In this document: one piece after another, positions 1 to 7,414 of the stretch
Position numbering within the stretch: position 1 is the stretch's first letter
Layout of the letters: every line of letters starts with the position of its first letter
NCBI RefSeq assembly: GCF_002250705.1
Contig: NZ_NMVP01000012.1
Coordinates: 1-64,000 of the forward strand
Reading direction: 5' to 3'
Length of the DNA: 64,000 bases
From: Enemella evansiae
Lineage (GTDB): Bacteria; Actinomycetota; Actinomycetes; Propionibacteriales; Propionibacteriaceae
Translations under genes and position numbers: made by a program
The notes under the pieces: generated by a model
Told to the model about the DNA's origin: nothing
Databases searched by the model: none
Seen by the model: the letters and a program-made list of their open reading frames with translations, nothing else

Positions 1-300
1 CCGGGTGGTCTTTTCCTGCCCGCTGACCTCGAGCACCTCGATCCCGGCCGACAGCAGATGCACCGTCAACCCGGCCCCATACGAACCGGTCGACTCGACC
101 CCGATCGCGGTGATCGGTCCGTGGCCGACGACCCAGTCCACCAACGCGGCATAACCCGCGCGGGAGACCGGGAACTCCCGATCAGCCAACAACACCCCGG
201 TCTCGGTGAGCACGACCGCGTGATGGGTGCGTTGATGAGTATCGACCCCGGCCACCACCGGGGTCGGGTCTTGAGGCGTGGCATGGTTGGTGGTCATCAT
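1..300 (-). CDS. IS110-family transposase, N-terminal part (cut by window edge)
   Basis: Reads leftward from an ATG at 300 (a second ATG follows directly) and runs off the window, leaving the first 100 residues. The N-terminus shows the RuvC-like fold of IS110 recombinases: Asp20 in GVDTHQRTHH and Glu69 in IGVESTGSYG, two members of the DEDD quartet. GGGAGA lies about 8 bases upstream of the start. The C-terminal half, which carries the catalytic Ser in this family, lies outside, so I cannot say whether the element is intact. It sits directly downstream of ispD, where many actinobacteria carry ispF. Family assignment is firm; activity is unknown. Confidence 0.85.
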   Translation of the reverse strand, partial: MMTTNHATPQDPTPVVAGVDTHQRTHHAVVLTETGVLLADREFPVSRAGYAALVDWVVGHGPITAIGVESTGSYGAGLTVHLLSAGIEVLEVSGQEKTTR

Positions 301-570
301 GGGTGATGTCTCCCTCTACAACTGGATCGAGGGATGACCTCCCAGGCCGGGCGGACACCACAGTGATGAGACACCGATCAAGGTCCTATCAAGTCACACC
401 CGCCCGGTCTGGCCATCCAAACCGAAAGAGGGGCCCGGCGGGCCGGCCGTCGACAAGTCGCGTTCAAGGCACCCAACCAACAGCGCCAGTGTCGAGATCG
501 GTCAAACGAACAACCCAGACCCCAAAGACATCATCCCCAAGGCCACCGGACCCCCACCACCATCCTCACT
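301..570 (-). ncRNA. IS110 non-coding end, possible bridge RNA region
   Basis: About 300 bases separate the transposase start from the ispD stop and hold no convincing gene. In the IS110 group this non-coding end encodes the bridge (seek) RNA that pairs with donor and target DNA. Visible structure fits: GGCC-GGGCGG at 345-354 can pair with CCGCCC at 400-405 and GGCC at 411-414, closing a large internal loop, and a GC-rich hairpin lies at about 431-446. The outer boundary of the element is not marked by terminal repeats, as usual for this family. The RNA itself is inferred from family knowledge, not proven. Confidence 0.35.
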
Positions 571-598
571 GTGTCGAGATGACCGCGTCGGGCTGGGC

Positions 599-1312
599 TC
601 AGTCGGCGCCTGCCTGGTCGAGGAGGGCCTCGGCGATCGCCAGGTCCACGGGTTCGGTGATCTTCATCGCCAGCCGGGAGCCCTCGACGAGTTCGACCGG
701 GACGCCGATCGCCTCGCAGCAGGCGGCGTCGTCGGTGACCACTGCGCCCGCCTCGGCCACGTGCTCGTGGGCCCGGCGCAGGGTGGCCAGGTCGAATCCC
801 TGCGGGGTCTGTACGCCGACCAACGCGCTGCGATCGACGACCGTCGAGGTCCGTCCGGCCGGACCGGGTGACACCCGGCGGATCGAGTCGATCACCGGCA
901 GCACCGGTACCACGGCGGCATGGCCCGCGCGGACCGCGGCGATCACCCGCGCGACCAGCGTGGCCGGGACCAGCGGGCGGGCCGCGTCGTGCACCAGCAG
1001 CACGGCGTCCCCGCCGTCCGGCGCGCAGGCGGCCAGGCCGCGGCGTACCGAATCCTGACGCTCCGCCCCGCCGACGACCAGCTCGGTCGCTATCGGCGCG
1101 CCGGCCAGGGCCGCGGTGAACTCGTCCGCCAGACCGGCCGGGACGGTGACCACGGCTCGCTGCACCCCGCCGGCGGCGAGCTGCTGCACCGACCGCCGCA
1201 CCAGGGGTACGCCGCCGAGCTCGCGCAACGCCTTGGGCAGGCCGCCGCCGAGTCGGGAACCAGAACCGGCCGCCGCCACGAGGGCGACGACCGGTTTCAG
1301 TGAATCAGTCAA
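599..1312 (-). CDS. ispD: 2-C-methyl-D-erythritol 4-phosphate cytidylyltransferase
   Basis: Transfers CMP from CTP to MEP in the cytoplasmic non-mevalonate isoprenoid pathway. The 237-residue protein has the IspD nucleotide-binding loop AAAGSGSRLG near residue 12 followed by PKALRELGG, the VHDAARPLV motif, QTPQGF and VTDDAA, all diagnostic. The best start is TTG at 1312 (TDSLKPVVALV); a further in-frame TTG lies at 1321, and the frame stays open upstream into carD without homology. The gene lies 28 bases downstream of carD on the same strand and is probably co-transcribed. In mycobacteria the order is carD-ispD-ispF; here an IS110 element occupies the place right after ispD. Confidence 0.93.
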   Translation of the reverse strand: MTDSLKPVVALVAAAGSGSRLGGGLPKALRELGGVPLVRRSVQQLAAGGVQRAVVTVPAGLADEFTAALAGAPIATELVVGGAERQDSVRRGLAACAPDGGDAVLLVHDAARPLVPATLVARVIAAVRAGHAAVVPVLPVIDSIRRVSPGPAGRTSTVVDRSALVGVQTPQGFDLATLRRAHEHVAEAGAVVTDDAACCEAIGVPVELVEGSRLAMKITEPVDLAIAEALLDQAGAD

Positions 1313-1340
1313 CTCTTGCAAATCACACTGTGGTTGAAGA

Positions 1341-1826
1341 TCAGGACGCGAGGACCTCGTCGAGCATGGTCTCGGCCTTGTCCTCCTCGACCTTCTCGGC
1401 GAGCGCGAGCTCGGACACCAGGATCTGACGGGCCTTGGCGAGCATCCGCTTCTCGCCGGCCGACAGTCCGCGGTCCTTCTCACGACGCCACAGGTCACGC
1501 ACCACTTCGGCAACCTTCATCACATTGCCGGAGTGCAGCTTCTCCAGATTCGCCTTGTAACGCCGCGACCAGTTGGTGGGCTCCTCGGTGTGCGGAGCAC
1601 GCAGGACGGAGAAGACCTTCTCCAGTCCGGCCGCGTCCACCACATCCCGAACCCCGACCAGATCCAGGTTGCACGCCGGCACCCGAACCACCAGGTCGTT
1701 CTGGCCGACGATCCTCAGCACCAGGTAGAGCTTGTCCTCACCCTTGATCTTGCGGGTCTCGATGTCCTCGATGACGGCCGCCCCATGATTGGGATAGACC
1801 ACCGTTTCGCCGACTGTGAAGGTCAT
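1341..1826 (-). CDS. carD: CarD-family RNA polymerase-binding transcription factor
   Basis: 161 residues, the usual size of actinobacterial CarD. The N-terminal Tudor-like RNA polymerase-interaction domain starts [17 protein letters not shown] and continues to about residue 55. The helical DNA-binding domain carries the conserved Trp in PTNWSRRYK near residue 86. CarD binds the polymerase beta subunit and stabilises open complexes, chiefly at rRNA promoters. ATG at 1826 is preceded by AAAGGGG at suitable distance. A TAAACT hexamer at 1858-1853 could be its -10 element. It is divergent from the lipoprotein gene at 2023. Confidence 0.96.
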   Translation of the reverse strand: MTFTVGETVVYPNHGAAVIEDIETRKIKGEDKLYLVLRIVGQNDLVVRVPACNLDLVGVRDVVDAAGLEKVFSVLRAPHTEEPTNWSRRYKANLEKLHSGNVMKVAEVVRDLWRREKDRGLSAGEKRMLAKARQILVSELALAEKVEEDKAETMLDEVLAS

Positions 1827-2022
1827 ATGTTGTAACCCCTTTCCCGCAGACCAGTTTAGCACGGCCCACGACCACACCTCCGGGCGTTTCCCGTAGCCAG
1901 AGCGGGATCGGCGCCCCTTCTCGATCTTGACAAGCCGGTCAGCGTGTGCATCGGGACGGGGCCCGGCGGATTCTTGGTACGCTGCCACCGACATTCCCAG
2001 GTGAGTCAGGAGCCCAGCAGAA

Positions 2023-2691
2023 GTGGACCCCGTGAAGATGAAGCGTGCCAGGTTCGCCCGCGGCGTTGCCGCCCTCGCACTGACCGGTGCCCTGGCGGGC
2101 GGGCTGGCCGGCTGCGGTGCGCCGCAGACCCTGCAGCCCTACACCCCGGCCGCCGGTGTGAACACCGACATCGGTCCCGAGGGGGCCACCCCGCTCAAGG
2201 TGCGCAACCTACTGGTGATCAGCAGGGAGCCGGGTCAGGGCTTCCTGTCCGGGGCGATCGTGTCGCCGACCGACCAGGTCGTGCCCGAGGGGATCGTCAC
2301 CCGCCGGGTGCCGGTGCCGGCGGACGCGCTGGTCGGGGTGAGCGGTGCCGCACTGGCGCCGAACGATGCCCCCGAGGGCCAGTTCGCCCCGGTCCAGACC
2401 AATGTGACGCTGCCGCCCGGACAGCTGGTGGTGCTCACCGATCAGCAGCCCATCCAGCTCACCGCGCCCGGACTGACACCGGGCCTGCTGGCCGACGTCA
2501 CGCTCACCTTCCGCAGCGGCGCGACCACCACGCTGCGGGTCCCGGTCGTCGACGGCAACCTGCCCGACTACCGCACGGTGACCCCGGGCCCGCCGGCCGG
2601 CTCGGCCTCCCCGGCCGCCGGGGCGACACCGGCCGCTGGCGCGACACCGGCCGCCGGGGCGACGCCCTCCCCCGCGGCGACCCCCGGCTGA
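2023..2691 (+). CDS. Putative lipoprotein of unknown function
   Basis: A 222-residue secreted lipoprotein. A basic N-terminus is followed by a hydrophobic stretch and the lipobox LAGC, with the lipidated Cys near residue 31. The mature part looks like one beta-rich domain (about residues 45-190), and the tail is a low-complexity run of PAAGAT repeats (about 193-215) that may span the cell wall. The start is GTG at 2023, about 10 bases after AGGAG; GTG at 2032 and ATG at 2038 are alternatives. I do not recognise the family. A TTGACA at 1927-1932 may belong to its promoter. A strong hairpin follows the stop. Confidence 0.75.
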   Translation: MDPVKMKRARFARGVAALALTGALAGGLAGCGAPQTLQPYTPAAGVNTDIGPEGATPLKVRNLLVISREPGQGFLSGAIVSPTDQVVPEGIVTRRVPVPADALVGVSGAALAPNDAPEGQFAPVQTNVTLPPGQLVVLTDQQPIQLTAPGLTPGLLADVTLTFRSGATTTLRVPVVDGNLPDYRTVTPGPPAGSASPAAGATPAAGATPAAGATPSPAATPG

Positions 2692-2708
2692 GATCCCGCG
2701 GACAGCAC

Positions 2709-2739
2709 AACGGCCCGGTGGCGTGACCACCGGGCCGTT
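2709..2739. terminator. Bidirectional terminator hairpin
   Basis: A perfect 13-bp stem (AACGGCCCGGTGG at 2709-2721 paired with 2727-2739) closes a 5-base loop. It lies between the convergent lipoprotein gene and prs and can serve both strands. There is only a weak T-run on either side, as is common in high-GC actinobacteria. Confidence 0.8.
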
Positions 2740-2756
2740 CGCGTTTCCCGCTCCGA

Positions 2757-3698
2757 TCAGTTGAACAGCGAGGACACCGATTCACCGGAGTTGTGCCGGC
2801 GGACCGCCTCGGCGAACAGCGGCGCGACCGAGCGGGTCTCCAGCTTGTCCGGAGTCCGCTCGGCGGTCAGCGGGACGGTGTTGGTGGTGACGATCTCCGA
2901 CACGTCGTCCTGGTTGTTCAACCGCTCCACCGCCTTGCCGGTGAACAGGCCGTGGGTGCAGGCGATCGAGATCGACTTCACGTTCTCCTCGCGCAGCCGG
3001 TCCATCAGCTCCAGCATCGAACCGGCGGTGGCGATCTCGTCGTCGATGATGATGACGTCCTTGCCGGCGACGTCACCGACGATCCGGTCGATGACCACCT
3101 TGTCGTCGGCCATCCGCTGCTTGGAACCGGCGGCGACCGGCAGGTTCAGCAGCCGGGCGAACTGGGAGGCGACCTTGGCGTACCCGAAGTCCGGCGACAC
3201 GACGACGGTGTTGCTGAGATCCTTGCTCTTGTAGTGATCGGCCAGCTCGTGCACCGCGGTCAGGTGGTCCACCGGCACCGAGAAGAAGCCGTGCACCTGC
3301 TCCGAGTGCAGCGCCATGGTGATCACTCGGGTGGCACCGGCCGCGGAGAGCATGTCGGCGACCAGCCGGCCGCCGATCGAGATCCGGGAGGCGTCCTTCT
3401 TGTCCGAGCGGGCGTAGGCGTAGTGCGGGATGACCGCGGTGATGTGGCTCGCCGACGCGCCCCGGGCGGCGTCCAGCATCAGCAGCAGCTCCACCAGGTT
3501 CTCCTGCACCGGCGGCACCAGCGGCTGGACGATGTAGACGTCCTTGCGCCGGCAGTTGGCCTGCAGCTGCACCTGGAGGCAGTCGTTGGAGAAACGGGTG
3601 ATGTCCGCCGGGGAGAGTTCGACACCGAGGATGTCGCACATCTCCTTGGCGAATTCGGGAGAACCAGAGCCGGAGAAAACGGTGATGTCGTCGGTCAC
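2757..3698 (-). CDS. prs: Ribose-phosphate pyrophosphokinase, divergent type
   Basis: Makes PRPP from ribose 5-phosphate and ATP for nucleotide, His and Trp synthesis. The 313-residue protein keeps the family frame: FSGSGSPEFAKEMCDILGVEL at the N-terminus, an HYAYARSDKK stretch near residue 94 and a C-terminal phosphoribosyl-transferase fold. Several sites differ from the common bacterial enzyme: the DLHAxQ motif reads ALHSEQ, the PRPP loop reads DDEIATAGS instead of DDMIDTGGT, and the catalytic KRR-type loop reads GSKQRMADDK. Start taken as GTG 3698 (MTDDITVFSG); GTG 3707 is possible. Stand-alone gene with a shared terminator downstream. Confidence 0.85.
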   Translation of the reverse strand: MTDDITVFSGSGSPEFAKEMCDILGVELSPADITRFSNDCLQVQLQANCRRKDVYIVQPLVPPVQENLVELLLMLDAARGASASHITAVIPHYAYARSDKKDASRISIGGRLVADMLSAAGATRVITMALHSEQVHGFFSVPVDHLTAVHELADHYKSKDLSNTVVVSPDFGYAKVASQFARLLNLPVAAGSKQRMADDKVVIDRIVGDVAGKDVIIIDDEIATAGSMLELMDRLREENVKSISIACTHGLFTGKAVERLNNQDDVSEIVTTNTVPLTAERTPDKLETRSVAPLFAEAVRRHNSGESVSSLFN

Positions 3699-3727
3699 GG
3701 GGGCCACCCTAGCCGTTCACCTGCCGT

Positions 3728-4561
3728 TCAATCGACCTCACCGGTGGTGCCGAGCAGCTCACGGATCTCGCCGGTCAGCTCGGCGAAGACCGGGCTGGCC
3801 ATCGTCTCGGCGTACCGGCGGTGATCGGGCAGGGGTACGCCGAAGGTCTCGACGATCCGTCCGGGTCGCGGACTCATCACCACCACCCGGTTGGCGAGGT
3901 AGACGGCCTCGGGCACCGAGTGGGTGACCATCAGCACCGTCACCCCGGTCTCCTCCCACAACCGCTGCAGTTCGACGTTCATCTTCTCCCGGGTGAGCGC
4001 GTCCAGGGCGCCGAACGGTTCGTCCATCAGCAGCACCTCGGGGCGGTGCAGCAGGGCCCGGCACAGGCTGACCCGTTGCTGCATGCCACCGGACAGCTCG
4101 TGCGGGTACGCCTGTTCGAAGCCGCGCAGCCCGGTCAGCTCGATCAGTTCGGCGGCGCGTTGCTTCGCCTCCGCCTTCGGCATGCCGCGCATCTCGGCCT
4201 GCAGCAGGATGTTCCCCTCGGCGGTCCGCCACTCGGCCAGCGCGGCCCGCTGGAAGACGTAGCCGACATCGGTGCGCGGTTTCGTCACCGCAGTGCCGTT
4301 CAGGCTGACCGCGCCCCGGCTGGGTCGGATCAGCCCGGCGACGACCTTGAGCAGTGTCGACTTGCCGCAGCCCGAGGGCCCGACCAGGCTGATGAACTCC
4401 CCGCGCTGCACCGTCAGATCGATCTCGGTGAGCGCCAGCGTCTCCTTCTTCTTGCTGCGGAACAGCACGCCGATGTCGTCGATCTCGACGGTCGGGCCCG
4501 CGGTCGGTGCCGGGCCGGGGCGTACCGATTCGGTCTGCATCTCCACGCTCTCCACGCTCAC
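3728..4561 (-). CDS. ABC transporter ATP-binding protein (nitrate/sulfonate/taurine/NMT1 type)
   Basis: Energises the importer encoded by the two preceding genes. The 277-residue protein has Walker A GPSGCGKST at residues 61-69, the signature LSGGMQQR, Walker B LLMDEP followed by the D-loop and the switch His in MVTHSVPEA, in the order and spacing of SsuB/TauB/ThiZ-type ATPases. GTG at 4561 lies 2 bases after the substrate-binding protein stop, with GGGGAG just upstream, so translation is probably coupled. Last gene of the unit; the prs gene follows after a short gap. Substrate cannot be read from the ATPase. Confidence 0.93.
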   Translation of the reverse strand: MSVESVEMQTESVRPGPAPTAGPTVEIDDIGVLFRSKKKETLALTEIDLTVQRGEFISLVGPSGCGKSTLLKVVAGLIRPSRGAVSLNGTAVTKPRTDVGYVFQRAALAEWRTAEGNILLQAEMRGMPKAEAKQRAAELIELTGLRGFEQAYPHELSGGMQQRVSLCRALLHRPEVLLMDEPFGALDALTREKMNVELQRLWEETGVTVLMVTHSVPEAVYLANRVVVMSPRPGRIVETFGVPLPDHRRYAETMASPVFAELTGEIRELLGTTGEVD

Positions 4562-4563
4562 GT

Positions 4564-5586
4564 TCAGCTCCCCGCCGGCTGGGCCGACTTGTCGAAGTAG
4601 GTGTCCACCGGCTTGGCGGATTCGATCAGCTTGGCCTCGGACAGCACCTGGATGGTGGCCTGCCAGTCGCTGTCGGCATTGGTACCGGGCGCCTTCCCCC
4701 TGGTGGCCGAGGTCTCCAGCAGTTTGGTGGTCTCCTGCCACTGGTCCAGCAGCACCGGCTCCGGCGGCATCTGCGGATCCTTGCCGACCATCGACTTGAC
4801 CGCATCCTGGGGTTTGGCCTGCGCGGCGGCGAAGGCCTCACTGGTGGCCGCGACCATCTTCTTCGCCAGCTCCGGCTTCTCCTTGGCGAGCGCGTTGTTC
4901 ACCACCAGGCCGTTGGAATAGAAGCTCAGGCCCGCATCGGAATAGCGGAAGTACTTGACCTCTTTGCCGGACTTGTTGGCGATCGTCGGCCCCTGGTCGT
5001 GGGCGAAGCCGATCAGCCCGTCCACCTGGCCCGACATCATGGCCGAGATCTTGCCGGCCGCGTCCAGGTTCTGCTGCTTCACATCGTTGGGCTGCAGGCC
5101 GGAGCGCTGCAGGAAGATCGGGAAGGTGGTGGTCGGCGCGTCACCGGCGGAGACCGCGATGGTCTTCCCCTTCAGATCGGCGACCGAGTTGATGTTCTTG
5201 TCGGCGAACACCTGGACCGCCGAGGGGGTCGTCTGCAGGAAGACGCCGACGCTCTTGATCGGCATCCCCTTGTCGATGTTCGCCAACACGGCCGGGGTGT
5301 CCGCCCAGCCGAAGTCGACCTGCTTGCTGCCGACGGCCTGGGCGGTCTTGGTCGATCCCTGCCCGGCCTTCACGGTCAGGTTGATCCCGTATTTGGCGAA
5401 GATGCCCTGGTCGAGCCCGTAGTAGAAGGGTGCGTGTTCGCCGTAGGGGTACCAGTTGAGCATCAAGGTGACGTCCTGCGGGCCGGAGTCGGCCTGGGCG
5501 CCGGAGCCGGCGCCGCTGCCGCAGGCGGTGGCGGCGAGGGTGAGCACGGTGGCCGCGAGGGTCGCGGCGATCTTCTTGAACTTCAT
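4564..5586 (-). CDS. NMT1/THI5-like substrate-binding lipoprotein
   Basis: Extracytoplasmic solute receptor of 340 residues. It has a basic N-terminus and hydrophobic core ending at AATAC, with Cys22 as the likely lipidation site. The mature protein opens with LMLNWYPYGEHAPFYYG, the hallmark of the NMT1/THI5 family (thiamine-pyrimidine, riboflavin, nitrate or sulfonate receptors), followed by GQGSTKTAQAV and a type II periplasmic-binding fold. ATG at 5586 is preceded by AAAGGGC. It lies between the permease and ATPase genes. The NMT1 signature hints at a pyrimidine-like ligand, but the catabolic genes nearby point to a sugar-like compound, so the substrate is open. Confidence 0.9.
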   Translation of the reverse strand: MKFKKIAATLAATVLTLAATACGSGAGSGAQADSGPQDVTLMLNWYPYGEHAPFYYGLDQGIFAKYGINLTVKAGQGSTKTAQAVGSKQVDFGWADTPAVLANIDKGMPIKSVGVFLQTTPSAVQVFADKNINSVADLKGKTIAVSAGDAPTTTFPIFLQRSGLQPNDVKQQNLDAAGKISAMMSGQVDGLIGFAHDQGPTIANKSGKEVKYFRYSDAGLSFYSNGLVVNNALAKEKPELAKKMVAATSEAFAAAQAKPQDAVKSMVGKDPQMPPEPVLLDQWQETTKLLETSATRGKAPGTNADSDWQATIQVLSEAKLIESAKPVDTYFDKSAQPAGS

Positions 5587-5604
5587 TGTTCTGCCCTTTC
5601 GAGG

Positions 5605-6438
5605 TCAGGCCTGGACGGTGTTCGCGCCAGCTCCCCGGAAGGAGGAGTGCCAGCCGATGAGGAGTCGCTCCAGCAGCGCGATGGCGCCGAACAGGGCCAC
5701 GCCGAGCAGCGACATGATGATCAGGGCGACGAAGAGGGTGGCGGTGTCGACGTTGCCGTTGGCCTGCAGGATCACGTATCCCAGCCCGGTGTTGGAGCCG
5801 ACGAACTCCCCCACCACCGCGCCGGTGACCGCCAGCGTCGCGGCGACCTTGAGGCCGCTGAACAGCTGTGGCAGCGAGGCCGGGAAGCGGATCTTGGCGA
5901 AGGTCTTCACCTTGGAGGCGCCCATCGTCGAGGCGAGTTCGAGCATCTCCGGATCCACCGCGCGCAGCCCCGCGAGCCCGGAGATGACGATCGGGAAGAA
6001 GGCCATCAGCACCGCGACCACGACCTTGGGTGTCATCCCGAAGCCGAGCCAGACGATGAACAGCGGCGCGATGGCGATCTTCGGGATCACCTGGGCGAAC
6101 AGCACCACCGGATAGAGGGTGCGCTCGACCGGTCGGGAGTAGACCATCACGATGGCCACCAGCTCACCGATCACGAACGCGAGCAGGAAGCCGAGCACGG
6201 TCTCGATCAGGGTGACCAGGGTGTGCTCGCCGAAGTAGGGCACGTTCGCCGCGAACGCCGCCCAGGTGTCGGCGGGTGAGGGCACCAGGTAGCGCGGCAG
6301 CAGACCGGCGGCCGTGGTGGCCCACCAGAGCAGCAGCACCGCCACCGCGAAGGCCAGCGGCGGCCAGTGTCGACCCCATTGGATCGCGGCCCGCGCCGGC
6401 CGGTGACCGACGGCGGTCTGGACCGAGGCTGTCGTCAT
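5605..6438 (-). CDS. ABC transporter permease (SsuC/TauC type)
   Basis: 277-residue integral membrane protein with about six transmembrane segments: about 30-48, then a binding-protein-dependent transport domain from about residue 85 on. The coupling loop EAA-type motif is seen as AGLRAVDPEMLELASTMGASK with the conserved Gly before AS. It forms the channel for the receptor encoded just downstream. Two ATGs are possible (6444 and 6438); 6438 is preferred because AGGAAGGA ends 6 bases before it but touches the first ATG. First gene of its transcript, with a LacI-type operator 42 bases upstream. Confidence 0.93.
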   Translation of the reverse strand: MTTASVQTAVGHRPARAAIQWGRHWPPLAFAVAVLLLWWATTAAGLLPRYLVPSPADTWAAFAANVPYFGEHTLVTLIETVLGFLLAFVIGELVAIVMVYSRPVERTLYPVVLFAQVIPKIAIAPLFIVWLGFGMTPKVVVAVLMAFFPIVISGLAGLRAVDPEMLELASTMGASKVKTFAKIRFPASLPQLFSGLKVAATLAVTGAVVGEFVGSNTGLGYVILQANGNVDTATLFVALIIMSLLGVALFGAIALLERLLIGWHSSFRGAGANTVQA

Positions 6439-6479
6439 TGACATTCCTTCCTGAGGATCCGGGTCGTCGCCGGCCCGGG

Positions 6480-6497
6480 TTGGAAAGCGCTTCCCAA
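6480..6497. promoter_or_regulatory. LacI-family operator upstream of the ABC importer
   Basis: TTGGAAAGCGCTTCCCAA is an 18-bp near-perfect palindrome centred on CG, the classical LacI/CcpA-type layout. It lies between the isomerase gene end and the permease start and shares its left arm TTGGAAAG and central CG with the site at 9869-9886. It gives the importer its own regulated promoter. Confidence 0.75.
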
Positions 6498-6553
6498 CAT
6501 AGGTGTCGGGGGTGCGCCGGTCAAGGGTGGTGGCCGAATCGAGACCTGTGGAT

Positions 6554-7414
6554 TCAGGTGCGGGCCGGTTGCCCGGCGCCGGTCAGGTGCGGCAGGACCA
6601 GGTCGCGGTAGCGCCCGGTCATCTCGGTAAGCACCTCATCGGCCGGCCGCGCGTAGATCTCGGCATTGAAGATCTCCACCTCCACCGGCCCGGTGTAACC
6701 GGCGCCGGCGACCATCGCACTGAGTGCGCCGAAGTCGATCACGCCGTCGCCCATCATGCCGCGGGAGAGCAGCGCGTCGGCCGCGATCGGCAGGTTGAAG
6801 TCGCAGACCTGGTACGCCGCCAGCCGGCCCTCTCGACCGGCGCGGGCGATCTGGTGGCCCACCTCCGGATCCCACCAGACGTGGAAGGCGTCGACGACGA
6901 CCGAGACCACCGAGGGATCGAACCCGTCGGCCAGATCGAGTGCCTGGCCGAGGGTGGACAGCACGGCGCGATCCCCGCAATACATGGGATGCAGCGGTTC
7001 GAGCACGAGTTGTACGCCCCGCTCTGCGGCGTACGGGACGAGGTCGACCAACCGGTCCCGGACCCGCCGGCGAGCGGCGACCAGATCCCGGTCACCGGCG
7101 GGCAGTCCGCCGACCACCATGATCAGCTGATCGGTGCCGACGGCCACGCACTCGTCGATGGCGGCTCGGTTGTCGGCCAGGGCGGCCCGTTGGTCGGTCG
7201 GCCCGGAGGCGGTCAGGAAGCCACCGCGGCACAGGCTGGTGACCCGCAGCCCGGACTCGGCGACGAGTTCGGCGGCCCGCTCGAGGCCGACCTCCTGGAT
7301 CCGGTTGCGCCACAGCCCGATGTGACCGAGGCCCGCATCCCGGGTCGCCGCCAGGGCCTCGGCCAGGCTCAACCGGGGTGTGGTGCCGGTGTTCAGCGCC
7401 AGTTCGAAACTCAT
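6554..7414 (-). CDS. Sugar phosphate isomerase/epimerase (AP endonuclease 2-like TIM barrel)
   Basis: 286 residues, a xylose isomerase-like TIM barrel. It starts FELALNTGTTPRLSLAEALAATRDAGLGHIGLW and carries metal-ligand candidates in VLEPLHP (Glu), VVVDAFHVWW (Asp and His), CDFNLP and EVEIFNAE (Glu). Members isomerise, epimerise or beta-eliminate (3-keto-)sugars. ATG at 7414 overlaps the stop of the DUF993 gene (ATGA), so the two are translationally coupled. The chemistry is unknown; the neighbouring oxidoreductase suggests action on a keto-sugar-like intermediate. Confidence 0.85.
   Translation of the reverse strand: MSFELALNTGTTPRLSLAEALAATRDAGLGHIGLWRNRIQEVGLERAAELVAESGLRVTSLCRGGFLTASGPTDQRAALADNRAAIDECVAVGTDQLIMVVGGLPAGDRDLVAARRRVRDRLVDLVPYAAERGVQLVLEPLHPMYCGDRAVLSTLGQALDLADGFDPSVVSVVVDAFHVWWDPEVGHQIARAGREGRLAAYQVCDFNLPIAADALLSRGMMGDGVIDFGALSAMVAGAGYTGPVEVEIFNAEIYARPADEVLTEMTGRYRDLVLPHLTGAGQPART

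Noticed and set aside
1313..1513. N-terminal extension of IspD into carD
   Set aside because: The added residues are an Arg/Ser/Pro-rich shadow of carD; homology begins at the TTG at 1312.
4507..6279. A plus-strand open frame of 590 codons opposite the ABC importer genes
   Set aside because: Shadow of the receptor and permease genes; low-complexity composition and no ribosome site.
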